Shown: positions 1 to 8,499 of the stretch, piece after piece
How positions within the stretch are numbered: position 1 is the stretch's first letter
Layout: each line of letters begins with the position of its first letter
Translations under genes and position numbers: made by a program
Notes under the pieces: generated by a model
Told to the model about the DNA's origin: nothing
Seen by the model: the letters and a program-made list of their open reading frames with translations, nothing else
Database searches by the model: none
DNA from: Rhodospirillales bacterium
GTDB lineage: Bacteria; Pseudomonadota; Alphaproteobacteria; SMXQ01
Reading direction: 5' to 3'
Assembly: GCA_018666775.1 (NCBI GenBank)
Contig: JABIXC010000010.1
Coordinates: 62,001-126,000, forward strand
DNA length: 64,000 bases

Positions 1-897
1 GAAGTGTATGGGGATGTGCAGCGCGCCGCCGGGGCCACGGAACGGTTGCTTGAAATTATGGCGTTAAAGCCGGAAATCACGGCCCCGGAAAACCCGGTTG
101 CCCTGCCAGAACCGGCTGTTGGGACGGTGCGGTTTTCCGATGTGACGTTCCATTATCCATCGCGCCCCGATACCTCGGCGCTTACGGGGTTGAACCTTGA
201 CATTACCACGGGCGAAACCGTGGCTTTGGTTGGCCCATCTGGGGCGGGCAAAACCACGGTGTTTCAATTGGCCCTGCGGTTTTATGACCCGCAAACGGGG
301 ACGGTGTCGCTGGATGGGGTGGACCTGAAAGACGCTGATCCTGTGGCCACCCGCCAGCGAATTGGGCTTGTGCCCCAAGAACCGGTGATCTTCGCTGCCA
401 ATGCTTGGGAAAACATCCGCTATGGCCGCGAAGACGCAACGAACGAAGAAGTCCGTGCCGCAGCCGAAGCCGCCGTTGCCACGGAATTTCTGGACCGCAT
501 GCCCGATGGCTTTGATACCTTTATGGGGGAACGCGGCGTACGCCTTTCCGGTGGCCAGCGCCAGCGCATTGCCATTGCCAGGGCCATTTTGCGCAACCCT
601 GCTGTGTTGCTGTTGGATGAAGCGACATCGGCGCTGGATGCAGAAAATGAACGCCTTGTCCAAGCGGCCTTGGAGCGCTTGATGGAAGGCCGGACCACGT
701 TGATCATTGCCCATCGTTTGGCCACGGTGGTCAATGCAGATCGCATCGCCGTGATTGATCGCGGGCGGATCATATCGACGGGCACCCATGCAGAATTGAT
801 GGAATGCTGTGATCTGTATGCCCGATTGGCCGCCATGCAATTTGATCCGGATATGACATTGGAAAAACTGGCCGCTGCCCGGGGGGCAATTCATTAA
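1..897 (+). CDS. ABC exporter, C-terminal ATP-binding part (5' end outside window)
   Basis: This is the nucleotide-binding half of a fused ABC exporter of the MsbA/ABCB type, which would use ATP to move a lipid or hydrophobic substrate across the inner membrane. The frame is open to base 1, so the membrane domain lies upstream; the first residues ([17 protein letters not shown]) match the helix that links the last membrane segment to the ATPase. Visible motifs, counted from the first GTG: Walker [10 protein letters not shown] near 77-85, Q-loop Q125, signature LSGGQRQ at 181, Walker B VLLLDE at 201, H-loop H237. The substrate cannot be told from this half. Confidence 0.92.
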   Translation, partial: EVYGDVQRAAGATERLLEIMALKPEITAPENPVALPEPAVGTVRFSDVTFHYPSRPDTSALTGLNLDITTGETVALVGPSGAGKTTVFQLALRFYDPQTGTVSLDGVDLKDADPVATRQRIGLVPQEPVIFAANAWENIRYGREDATNEEVRAAAEAAVATEFLDRMPDGFDTFMGERGVRLSGGQRQRIAIARAILRNPAVLLLDEATSALDAENERLVQAALERLMEGRTTLIIAHRLATVVNADRIAVIDRGRIISTGTHAELMECCDLYARLAAMQFDPDMTLEKLAAARGAIH

Positions 898-958
898 ATT
901 CTAAACGGTGCGGAGACCTGTAAAAAACCCGGAAATCTGGGAAATTCAGGGAGTTATT

Positions 959-1819
959 ATGAAAAATTCAGTCCTTAATCTACGCCCGGCTTCGGCCTTT
1001 ACGGGCACGGTCATCAGCGACATTGATTTGCGGGAACCGATCCCTGATTCTGCCGTGGCCGAAATGAAAAATGCGCTTTTTGAAACCGGCGTTTTATTTT
1101 TTCGAAGCCAGAATCTGGAACCCGCCCATCAAATGGCGCTGGCCGAAAAATTTGGCCCCGTGCCAGACGCAGAATTTTTAAAAACCGTCGATGGCTTTCC
1201 GGCAATTGGCTTGATCGAAAAACAGGCCGATCAGGTGCGCAATGTGGGTGGCAACTGGCATTCGGATCATTCCTTTGACGAAATCCCGCCCTTGGGGTCT
1301 TGCCTGTATGCACAGGTCTTGCCCGAAAGTGGCGGGGACACGCTTTTTGCCAATATGGCCACCGCCTATGACAGCCTGTCTGATGGTTTGAAGAAAACCG
1401 TAGAGACATTGAAAGTGGTTCACGCTAAAAAAAGCTCTTTCTACAATGACCCCCGCCCTGAGCGCCAGGTCAGCCCGAAGGAACTTGCCAAGATCGAAGA
1501 AGAACTGGGGGATCGCTTTACATCCCATCCCGTCGTGGTGCGCCATCCTGAAACCGGGCGCAAATGTTTGTTCGTCAATCCTACCTATGCGTCAAAGATC
1601 GACGGCTGGACAGAGGCGGAATCAAAGCCGTTTCTTGAAATGCTTTATGCCCATGCAACGCGGCCCGAAAACACCACCCGCTTTTCGTGGGAAGATGGTT
1701 CTATTGCATTCTGGGACAACCGAACGGCCATGCATTACGCCATCAATGATTATCAAGGCCAGTACCGCATGCTGCATCGCGTCGTTGTGGCCGGCGCACC
1801 GTTTCAAACACACGCTTAA
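959..1819 (+). CDS. TauD/TfdA-family Fe(II)/2-oxoglutarate dioxygenase
   Basis: Predicted non-haem iron, 2-oxoglutarate-dependent dioxygenase of 286 residues, the usual size for TauD/TfdA enzymes that hydroxylate and cleave sulfonates, aryloxyacids or similar carboxylates. The iron ligands are visible as H101 and D103 (NWHSDHSF) and a distal H273 (MLHRVV). I start it at ATG 959 because GGAG sits 6-9 bases upstream; an in-frame GTG at 908 has no such site. A hydrolase and a dehydrogenase follow on the same strand with short gaps, which suggests a catabolic operon. The substrate is not recognisable from sequence. Confidence 0.88.
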   Translation: MKNSVLNLRPASAFTGTVISDIDLREPIPDSAVAEMKNALFETGVLFFRSQNLEPAHQMALAEKFGPVPDAEFLKTVDGFPAIGLIEKQADQVRNVGGNWHSDHSFDEIPPLGSCLYAQVLPESGGDTLFANMATAYDSLSDGLKKTVETLKVVHAKKSSFYNDPRPERQVSPKELAKIEEELGDRFTSHPVVVRHPETGRKCLFVNPTYASKIDGWTEAESKPFLEMLYAHATRPENTTRFSWEDGSIAFWDNRTAMHYAINDYQGQYRMLHRVVVAGAPFQTHA

Positions 1820-1833
1820 ATCAGGACAAAAAA

Positions 1834-2586
1834 ATGCCAGAAAATACAGCAGAGAAAATTGTGTCACTTCATGCAGGCTATGAAACCAACGGGGTTTATT
1901 CCGATGGCTTTATTGCACGGCCGGAATCTGGTGTTGGACGCCCGGGCGTGGTTTTGCTTTCGGGCATGGGGGGGCTGACCTGGATACAGCGCGAAATTAC
2001 GCGCCGCTATGCCCGTGCAGGCTTTGTTGCCTTGTCACCTGATTTTATGGGCGGCCATATGCCCGATGATATTACCGGCCGGTTGCAGGCCAAAAATTCT
2101 CTGGATTTTGGCGCGGCGGCCGATCAAATCATTGGTGGCGTCGATTTTCTGCGCAGCCTGCCCTGGGTGGGTGAAGGCGGCCATGTTGGCGTCATGGGCT
2201 TTTGTCTTGGTGGTGGCTTGTCGCTTTTGGCAGCGGCGCGCAGTGATAAATTTGATGCCTGCGAGGTCTATCACCAAAGCCTGTTCCCAGATACGCGCGA
2301 TCTTGAAAATATCAATTGCCCCATGCAATGTCATTACGGGACCAATGATCATTCCACCCCGGTGATTGAGGTTGAGGCCTTTACCAAAACCCTTGATCAG
2401 GCGGGCAAGACCTATCAGGTCCACTGGTATGAAGGCATGCCCCATAGTTTTGCCCAGATCACGCCCGATGCCGATGTGCCAGCGGATCAAAAGGCGGCAT
2501 CTGATTTATCTTATGAACGCAGTTTTGAATTTTTCCACGCAACACTTGGTTCAGGTGCCAGTGCCGGGGATGCAGCCGAGGACTAA
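1834..2586 (+). CDS. Dienelactone hydrolase family protein
   Basis: Alpha/beta hydrolase of 250 residues in the dienelactone hydrolase family. Members open lactones or cleave esters in aromatic and related catabolism. The family's cysteine nucleophile is visible in GFCLGGG (C124); D172 (GTNDHS) and H204 (GMPHSF) complete the triad. AGGA lies 7 bases before the ATG. It begins 14 bases after the dioxygenase stop and is followed closely by a beta-hydroxyacid dehydrogenase, so the three probably act in one pathway. This is inference from context; the true substrate is unknown. Confidence 0.87.
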   Translation: MPENTAEKIVSLHAGYETNGVYSDGFIARPESGVGRPGVVLLSGMGGLTWIQREITRRYARAGFVALSPDFMGGHMPDDITGRLQAKNSLDFGAAADQIIGGVDFLRSLPWVGEGGHVGVMGFCLGGGLSLLAAARSDKFDACEVYHQSLFPDTRDLENINCPMQCHYGTNDHSTPVIEVEAFTKTLDQAGKTYQVHWYEGMPHSFAQITPDADVPADQKAASDLSYERSFEFFHATLGSGASAGDAAED

Positions 2587-2615
2587 ACGGGGGACGTGAC
2601 GTGAGGGAACATGCC

Positions 2616-3473
2616 ATGGGAAAGCAAATCGGCCTTGTCGGTGTTGGGGCCATGGGCTCATCCCTGTTGGAACGCTTGTTCGCATCCCGCCACACCGTAA
2701 AAGCCTTTGATATTGCAGACACGGCCATGACCAAGGCCAGTAATGATGGCGCCCAAACCGTCGATTGTGCGGCCAGTGCGGCCAAAGATGTCGATTTCGT
2801 CCATGTGTTCGTGCGCACCGATCAGGAAATGCTGGATGCCACCCTTGGCCCCAAAGGCGTTCTGGAAGGTGTCTCACCCGGTTGTCCGGTAATCCTGCAC
2901 AGCACCATCTTGCCCGATACCACAAGACAGGTCGCATCTGATGCCGCCAAAGCCGGCATCGATGTGATGGATGCATCGGTGACTTCGGTGCCCCGGGTAT
3001 TGCGCGCAGGCGGGGCGACCTTTTTGGTGGGTGGCCCCGATGAAGTGGTGGCAAAGGTTCGCCCCCATCTAGAGGCTTTGGGCAAAGCTGTGATCCATTT
3101 TGGCCCCGTTGGTGCGGGCAACACGGCAAAGATTATCAAAAATTATTCCAATGTTGTGGAACGGGTGTTGATGGCCGAAACCGTGGCGCTGGCCCAGGCA
3201 GGCGGGTTGGATGTGTTGCAATATCTTGAAATGGCCCAAGGCGTCAGTTCAGGCAACATTATTGAGAAATGGGAAAAAGCGTTGGTGGTCGAAGACGGCA
3301 CCTATGGCCCCAAACGCGCCGCTGGCCTGTTCAACAAGGACATCCACCATGTCGCCCAATTGGGTGATCTTCTGGGCCTTGATCTGCCCCTGACCCGGGG
3401 CGCTGCGAAAGCATCAAAGAATTATCTGGAACACTGGGCAAAAAAAGACGCCAATAAAGACGCAGCAGAATAA
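2616..3473 (+). CDS. Beta-hydroxyacid dehydrogenase (3-hydroxyisobutyrate dehydrogenase family)
   Basis: NAD(P)-dependent dehydrogenase of 285 residues related to 3-hydroxyisobutyrate and tartronate semialdehyde dehydrogenases. The N-terminal Rossmann motif GVGAMG is at residues 9-14, and the conserved catalytic lysine is in GAGNTAKIIKN (K172). The substrate loop reads DASVTSVPRV instead of the usual DAPVSGG, so the preferred substrate probably differs from the classic enzymes. Start chosen at ATG 2616 because GAGGGA lies 7 bases upstream; an in-frame GTG at 2601 is the alternative. It is third in a probable operon after the dioxygenase and the hydrolase. Confidence 0.88.
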   Translation: MGKQIGLVGVGAMGSSLLERLFASRHTVKAFDIADTAMTKASNDGAQTVDCAASAAKDVDFVHVFVRTDQEMLDATLGPKGVLEGVSPGCPVILHSTILPDTTRQVASDAAKAGIDVMDASVTSVPRVLRAGGATFLVGGPDEVVAKVRPHLEALGKAVIHFGPVGAGNTAKIIKNYSNVVERVLMAETVALAQAGGLDVLQYLEMAQGVSSGNIIEKWEKALVVEDGTYGPKRAAGLFNKDIHHVAQLGDLLGLDLPLTRGAAKASKNYLEHWAKKDANKDAAE

Positions 3474-3510
3474 ACAGAATAGATAACGAAACCAGAGCGA
3501 GGAGAAATCC

Positions 3511-4359
3511 ATGTTCGGTCCGCGTAAAAGTTTAGCGTTTCTTGTTTTGGCTTTGGCTGTGTTGTTTGGCGGTGTGACTGCACCGGCCCTTGCAACCTGT
3601 CTGCCGGTGGCAAGTGCGCCAACGCTTTCCCCCCATCCATATTTTTTGCACGCGGGCTTTTCTCGCGCTGCTATCCAAGGCCCGGTGTTATTGCCGGGCA
3701 GGGTGGCGCTCAGTTATTTGGGCCATTCCAGTTTTCTGATTCGCACACCGCAAAACGTGACCGCCATCACCGATTACAACGGGGTCGAAGTGGCGGGCTT
3801 TCCCCCCGACATCGTCACCATGAACCACGCCCATGACAGCCATTACACGGATTTTGTGGAACCGGGCGTGCGCCATATCCTGCGGGGCTGGATGACCTTA
3901 AAGGGATACCCGCGCCACAACGTGACGATCCGCGACATGCGGGTGCGCAATGTTGCCACCAACATCCGCACCGATTTTGATGCCAGCGGCACAGAAATCG
4001 CCGGGAATTCAATTTTTATATTTGAAACCAATGGCTTGTGTCTGGCACATCTGGGCCATTTGCATCACGCATTGACCCCATCCCATCTAGGCCGCATCGG
4101 ACAGGTCGATGTGGTCATGGCCCCGGTTGATGGCGGCATGACGCTGAACCACGATGAAATGGCCAAAGCCATCAAGGCGCTCAAGCCTAAAATGGTGGTG
4201 CCCATGCATGTCTTCGGCCTCGATTCGCTGGCCTACTTCACCACCCTGATGCGCGACCAAGGCTACGTCCCCCTGCGCGTCACCACTGACAATTTCCAGC
4301 TCAGCCGCAACGTGCTGCGTAGAAAAACCGTGCTTATATTTCCGGAAAATTTGTTTTAG
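3511..4359 (+). CDS. Exported metallo-beta-lactamase-fold hydrolase, UlaG-like
   Basis: Protein of 282 residues with an N-terminal signal peptide (basic start, hydrophobic stretch, cut after about residue 29 in APALAT) followed by a metallo-beta-lactamase fold of the COG2220/UlaG type. Beta strand LGHSSFLI and metal site NHAHDSHY are visible. The site is HxHDxH, with D and the next residue swapped relative to the textbook HxHxDH. The distal histidine is in VPMHVFGLD. GAGGAGA lies just before the ATG. Predicted periplasmic hydrolase; substrate unknown. It ends 4 bases into the convergent rmuC gene. Confidence 0.8.
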   Translation: MFGPRKSLAFLVLALAVLFGGVTAPALATCLPVASAPTLSPHPYFLHAGFSRAAIQGPVLLPGRVALSYLGHSSFLIRTPQNVTAITDYNGVEVAGFPPDIVTMNHAHDSHYTDFVEPGVRHILRGWMTLKGYPRHNVTIRDMRVRNVATNIRTDFDASGTEIAGNSIFIFETNGLCLAHLGHLHHALTPSHLGRIGQVDVVMAPVDGGMTLNHDEMAKAIKALKPKMVVPMHVFGLDSLAYFTTLMRDQGYVPLRVTTDNFQLSRNVLRRKTVLIFPENLF

Positions 4360-5471
4360 AGGAGACGGTCATCCGCGCCCGAAACCAGTTTCGGTTTTGT
4401 CGGGGCTTCGGGGGCGGTGAGGGATTCTTCGGCATCGTCTTCGGCCATTTCGATTTTTTCGATGCGCTCAGCGCGGGAGGTTATTTTGCGCGATGAGGTT
4501 TCGATTTCGCCGAGGTCTTTTTCGGCGAGATTGAAATGTTGGCGCAGATTGCCGACGCGTTTATCAAGGCGGAGAACGTCTTCGCCCAGTGTTGCCACTT
4601 CGCGCTGGATGACGTGGGCTTGTTCGCGCATTTGCACATCGCGCAACACCGCGCGGACGGTGTTGAGCATGGCCATGCAGGTGGACGGCGAGACAATCCA
4701 CACCCGTTTTTTGTAACTTTGTTCAATGACCGAGATGAAATTTGCGTGCAGTTCCGCAAACACGGCTTCGGACGGCAGGAACATCAGGGCCTGTTCTGCG
4801 GTTTCGCCGCCGATGATGTATTTATCGGCAATGTCGTTGATGTGTTTCAGAACATCGGCGGAAAAGGCCCGCGCTGCGACCTTTTTATCGGCCTCAGACG
4901 TGGCCGTTTGCAGGGCGTTATAGGATTCCAGCGGGAATTTGGCATCAATCACAATGGAGCCCGGCGGATTGGGCAGTTTCAACAGGCAATCAGCCCGCCT
5001 GCCATTGGAAAGGGTGGCCTGGAACGTATAGGCCGATGGTGGCAGGGTGGCAGAGACCAGATCGTTTAGCTGGATTTCACCAAAGGCCCCCCGGGCCTGT
5101 TTGTTGGACAAGATGTCTTGCAGCCCGACCATGCGGGTGGAGAGTTCAGAAATGTTCTTTTGCGCTTCATCAATTACTGCCAGACGCTTTTGGATATGGG
5201 TCATGGTTTCATTGGTGCGATCAGTGGATTTGATCATGCCATCAGACAGGCGTTTGGAAACGTCCGATAGCCGTTCATCTAACAGTTTCGTCATAACCCG
5301 TTCCTGGGCATTCAGGCGTTCGTTTAATCGATCCTGATTGCTGGAATTGGAGTCTGCGATCTGTCCGATGGAGCCCATGAGGCGTTCACCGCGCATCAGG
5401 ACAAAAACCACCAAAACCCCAAGAGCGATGATGGCGATAACGATAATGATGGCGCTTAATTCCATGATCAA
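4356..5471 (-). CDS. rmuC: DNA recombination protein RmuC
   Basis: Protein of 371 residues. It has one N-terminal membrane helix (IIIVIAIIALGVLVVFVLM), a long coiled-coil region with repeated Asn/Arg/Glu heptads, and a C-terminal restriction-endonuclease-like fold with the hallmark FGEIQL and VIDAKFPLESY motifs. RmuC limits recombination between inverted repeats and has been linked to genome-defence-like roles. The acidic C-terminal tail is lineage-typical. It is convergent with the upstream hydrolase and divergent from the def promoter region. Confidence 0.93.
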   Translation of the reverse strand: MIMELSAIIIVIAIIALGVLVVFVLMRGERLMGSIGQIADSNSSNQDRLNERLNAQERVMTKLLDERLSDVSKRLSDGMIKSTDRTNETMTHIQKRLAVIDEAQKNISELSTRMVGLQDILSNKQARGAFGEIQLNDLVSATLPPSAYTFQATLSNGRRADCLLKLPNPPGSIVIDAKFPLESYNALQTATSEADKKVAARAFSADVLKHINDIADKYIIGGETAEQALMFLPSEAVFAELHANFISVIEQSYKKRVWIVSPSTCMAMLNTVRAVLRDVQMREQAHVIQREVATLGEDVLRLDKRVGNLRQHFNLAEKDLGEIETSSRKITSRAERIEKIEMAEDDAEESLTAPEAPTKPKLVSGADDRLL

Positions 5472-5538
5472 AGCCTAGCATAGCGCCCGCGTTTTGAATA
5501 TGGCCCGATTGCTAAATTTGGGGGGGCAATTGGGGGTA

Positions 5539-5567
5539 TTGACGCCGCGCAATTGCGGGGATAGGTA
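5539..5567 (+). promoter_or_regulatory. Candidate sigma-70 promoter for def-fmt-truA
   Basis: TTGACG at 5539-5544 is followed after exactly 17 bases by TAGGTA at 5562-5567. It lies 47 bases before the def start in the only gap upstream of the def-fmt-truA run. The spacer contains the palindrome CGCAATTGCG. The call rests on motif match and position only. Confidence 0.5.
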
Positions 5568-5613
5568 ATGGCCAGACGTGCACAATCATGACAGAGCATC
5601 ACAGAGCACCACC

Positions 5614-6177
5614 ATGGCCATTTTGCCCATTATCACCGCGCCTGATCCCAGGCTTAAAATCAAGGCCACACCCGTTGATCGGGTCGATGATGATGTGCGC
5701 CAGTTGATGGATGATATGCTGGAAACCATGTATGTGGCCCCGGGCATCGGTCTGGCGGCACCTCAAGTGGGATCAAAGCTGCGCGTGATCGTGTTGGATG
5801 TTGGTGAAGAGGTGCCAGAAGGGCATCCTAAAAATAGCCAGTCCAAAAAACGCAACCCCATGCAGCTTGCCAATCCGGAAATACTCTGGGCATCCGAAGA
5901 AACCCTGATCGCAGAAGAAGGCTGTCTTTCGCTGCCCGATCATTATGCCGATGTTAAACGACCGGCATCGGTGCGCCTGCGCTATCTCGATTATGAAAAT
6001 GAGGTCCGGGAAATTGAGGCATCAGACACGTTGGGTATCTGTTTGCAGCATGAAATTGATCATCTGGATGGCAGACTGTTTATCGATCATATATCGGCCT
6101 TGCGGCGCAGCATGGTATTGCGAAAGCTGAAAAAGGCTAAAAAAGCCGAGAAATCCGAGAAAGCTTCAATATACTGA
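5614..6177 (+). CDS. def: Peptide deformylase
   Basis: Metal-dependent enzyme that removes the formyl group from the N-terminal methionine of new proteins. At 187 residues it is the usual length. All three family motifs are present: GIGLAAPQVG (44-53), EGCLS with the metal-binding cysteine, and QHEIDH with the two metal-binding histidines and catalytic Glu. I start at ATG 5614 (MAILPIITAPDPRL), the typical family N-terminus; an in-frame GTG at 5578 would add 12 unlikely residues. The C-terminus is lysine-rich. Next on the strand is fmt, which adds the formyl group that this enzyme removes. Confidence 0.96.
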   Translation: MAILPIITAPDPRLKIKATPVDRVDDDVRQLMDDMLETMYVAPGIGLAAPQVGSKLRVIVLDVGEEVPEGHPKNSQSKKRNPMQLANPEILWASEETLIAEEGCLSLPDHYADVKRPASVRLRYLDYENEVREIEASDTLGICLQHEIDHLDGRLFIDHISALRRSMVLRKLKKAKKAEKSEKASIY

Positions 6178-6226
6178 GTCTAAATACTGATCCTAATTTG
6201 CGGTTGATTTGGTTAAGGAAAATCCA

Positions 6227-7192
6227 GTGCGCGTCATCTTCATGGGAACCCCCGATTTTGCCGTAAGGGCGCTTACTGCCATCATGGATAGCCCCCATGA
6301 GGTCGTCGCCGTCTATACCCAGCCCCCGCGCCCGTCAGGCCGGGGTCAGGCCGAAAAGCGTTCCCCGATCCATGAATTGGCGCTGAAATTAGACATTCCC
6401 GTTCACACCCCCAAAAGCTTGCGCGGGGTTGATGCCCAAAAAGAATTCTCCGATGTGGTGGCATCGACCGGCGCCGACATTGCCGTGGTTGTGGCGTATG
6501 GCCTGATTTTGCCCGCACCAGTTCTGGAAATGCCGCCCAAGGGCTGCATCAATATTCATGGCTCACTCTTGCCACGCTGGCGGGGGGCGGCACCCATTCA
6601 TCGGGCCATATTGGCGGGCGACACGAAATCCGGCATCACCATCATGCAGATGGATGAAGGCCTGGACACCGGGCCGATATTGTTGAGCGAAGAAATTTTT
6701 CTTGGTCCCGCAGTCACGGCCATGGAACTGCATGACCGGTTGGCCATTTTGGGCGCGCGCATGGTGGTTTACGTTTTGCACGGGCTGGAAGCGGGCCTTT
6801 TGGAATCAACACCGCAGCCAACGTTCGGGGTTAATTATGCGAAAAAGTTGACCCGTGAAGAAGGTCGCCTGGATTGGCAGAAATCAGCAGAAGACCTTGC
6901 CTCTCAGGTGCGTGCCTTTACGCCGTGGCCCGGTGCGTGGTTTGAAATCAATGGCACCCGGATCAAGGTCGATGACGTGCAAATTATGGCGTCTGCAAAA
7001 AATACCCAACCCGGTGAAGTGCTGGACGGGGAGGGTCGCCTGACTGTTGCCTGTGGTGTCGGCAGTCTCCGAATTTTAAGTTTGCAGCGATCGGGCAAAA
7101 AAAAGCAGAGTGCCGCAGAATTTTTGCGGGGCTTTCCTGTAGCAAAAGGCCTGATTTTGGAACTTCTAAACCTGGAAAACCCTGAACCGTGA
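6227..7192 (+). CDS. fmt: Methionyl-tRNA formyltransferase
   Basis: Transfers a formyl group from 10-formyltetrahydrofolate to initiator Met-tRNA. 321 residues. The N-terminus MRVIFMGTPDFAV is classic, and the catalytic region has GCINIHGSLLPRWRGAAP. GTG at 6227 is taken as start because AAGGAAA lies 6 bases upstream and the protein then begins as in the family; a TTG at 6209 is a longer alternative. The stop overlaps the truA GTG by four bases (GTGA), so translation is probably coupled. Confidence 0.96.
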   Translation: MRVIFMGTPDFAVRALTAIMDSPHEVVAVYTQPPRPSGRGQAEKRSPIHELALKLDIPVHTPKSLRGVDAQKEFSDVVASTGADIAVVVAYGLILPAPVLEMPPKGCINIHGSLLPRWRGAAPIHRAILAGDTKSGITIMQMDEGLDTGPILLSEEIFLGPAVTAMELHDRLAILGARMVVYVLHGLEAGLLESTPQPTFGVNYAKKLTREEGRLDWQKSAEDLASQVRAFTPWPGAWFEINGTRIKVDDVQIMASAKNTQPGEVLDGEGRLTVACGVGSLRILSLQRSGKKKQSAAEFLRGFPVAKGLILELLNLENPEP

Positions 7193-7926
7193 GCCGGTGG
7201 CGCATCGACGTTGAATATGATGGCAGGCCCTTCGTTGGCTGGCAGCGCCAGAAAAGTGGCTTAGGCGTCCAAGCCGCCCTGGAGGCCGCCATTAAAAGCT
7301 TTTCCGGTGAGGCAGCCTTGGTTACCGGTGCCGGGCGCACCGATGCCGGGGTTCACGCACGTGCCCAGGTTGCCCATTTTGATCTGCAAGGGGATTGGGA
7401 CGCAGACACCGTGCGCGATGCGGTTAATTTCCACCTCAAGCCGCAGCCCATTGCCGTGCTGCGCGCAACTGCGGTCGATGATGAATTCCATGCACGGTTT
7501 TCAGCCAAATCAAGAGAATATGATTACCGGATTATCACCCGGCGCGCACCCTTGGCCCTTTCGGCGGGGCATGCATGGCGGGTGGGGGTGGCGCTGGATG
7601 CGGATGCCATGGATCGCGCATCAAAGGTGTTGCTGGGCCATCATGATTTTACATCCTTTCGTGCCGCCCAATGTCAGGCCAAAAGCCCGGAAAAAACACT
7701 GGATGAAATATCGGTGTCCCGCACCGGAGAAGTCATCACCCTGCATTTGCATGCCCAGTCATTCCTGCACAATCAGGTGCGCATCATCACCGGCACGCTT
7801 AAGCTGGTGGGGGAAGGAAAATGGACGATTGGGGATGTGGAAAAGGCACTGGTGGCATGTGACCGCGCCGCTGCGGGGCCAACGGCACCGCCTGATGGAT
7901 TGTATTTATCCGCCGTTCATTATTAG
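7189..7926 (+). CDS. truA: tRNA pseudouridine(38-40) synthase TruA
   Basis: Converts uridines 38-40 of the tRNA anticodon arm to pseudouridine. 245 residues, normal size. The catalytic aspartate is D52 in GAGRTDAGVHA. The GTG start overlaps the fmt stop (GTGA). It is the last gene of the def-fmt-truA run and ends 1 base before the convergent membrane-protein gene. Confidence 0.96.
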   Translation: MSRWRIDVEYDGRPFVGWQRQKSGLGVQAALEAAIKSFSGEAALVTGAGRTDAGVHARAQVAHFDLQGDWDADTVRDAVNFHLKPQPIAVLRATAVDDEFHARFSAKSREYDYRIITRRAPLALSAGHAWRVGVALDADAMDRASKVLLGHHDFTSFRAAQCQAKSPEKTLDEISVSRTGEVITLHLHAQSFLHNQVRIITGTLKLVGEGKWTIGDVEKALVACDRAAAGPTAPPDGLYLSAVHY

Positions 7927-7927
7927 C

Positions 7928-8491
7928 TCAGCTAACCAGAGACCGTGCCCACAGGCTGATGATGATGGAAAGCCCCAGGTTCATGGCGACCACCATGCCA
8001 GCTTCGGCCTTGCTGGCTTCCAGTGCGACCACGGCAATGAACCCGTGATAGATCAAAATCGCGATCAGTAAGATTACGGGGATCAGGGCGAACATGCCAT
8101 TCGATGACATGCTGCCCAGAATGGCGGCGGGCAGGAACACTGCCACCTCGACGACCCGCGCCCAGTTCAGCGCCGAGACGTATCGGTAATAATGTTTGCC
8201 TTTTCCCATGGACGTGCTGATGGATCGCATGGCGAGGGGAAAGCTTGCCCAGTCCAGAACATAGGAAATGGCATACACCATGATGAGCTGCATTGGCCCG
8301 GCATTCACGGGGTTTTCAGAGAATTCGAGGCCCAAAAGTACGATATAGGCAGGCAGGGCGATCACCCCGGCCCAGAAGGATCGCGCCGCCCCATTGGCGG
8401 TTGCATCAAACCAGTTCAGGCCGCTTCGATCCCCATGGGCCAGCCGCCACGCACCGAAAACACCTGCAGAAACTTCGCGCAAGCTGATCAT
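7928..8491 (-). CDS. Uncharacterised integral membrane protein
   Basis: Protein of 187 residues with about four or five hydrophobic helices (for example around residues 38-55, 69-85, 118-136 and 139-155) and a short soluble N-terminus (LREVSAGVFGAWRLA). I do not recognise a named family with confidence; the look is that of a small YIP1- or DUF-type alphaproteobacterial membrane protein. It begins 8 bases after dapE on the same strand, so it is probably cotranscribed with dapD-dapE. No catalytic motif is evident. Functional link to lysine/peptidoglycan supply is only positional. Confidence 0.75.
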   Translation of the reverse strand: MISLREVSAGVFGAWRLAHGDRSGLNWFDATANGAARSFWAGVIALPAYIVLLGLEFSENPVNAGPMQLIMVYAISYVLDWASFPLAMRSISTSMGKGKHYYRYVSALNWARVVEVAVFLPAAILGSMSSNGMFALIPVILLIAILIYHGFIAVVALEASKAEAGMVVAMNLGLSIIISLWARSLVS

Positions 8492-8499
8492 CGGGGGGC

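Noticed and set aside
64-894. 276-codon minus-strand open frame across the ABC exporter
   Set aside because: It mirrors the plus-strand coding frame, has no family motif and lies opposite unmistakable Walker and signature motifs.
7307-8071. 254-codon plus-strand frame covering truA and beyond
   Set aside because: Second frame of truA running into antisense of the membrane protein. It shows no start context or motif.
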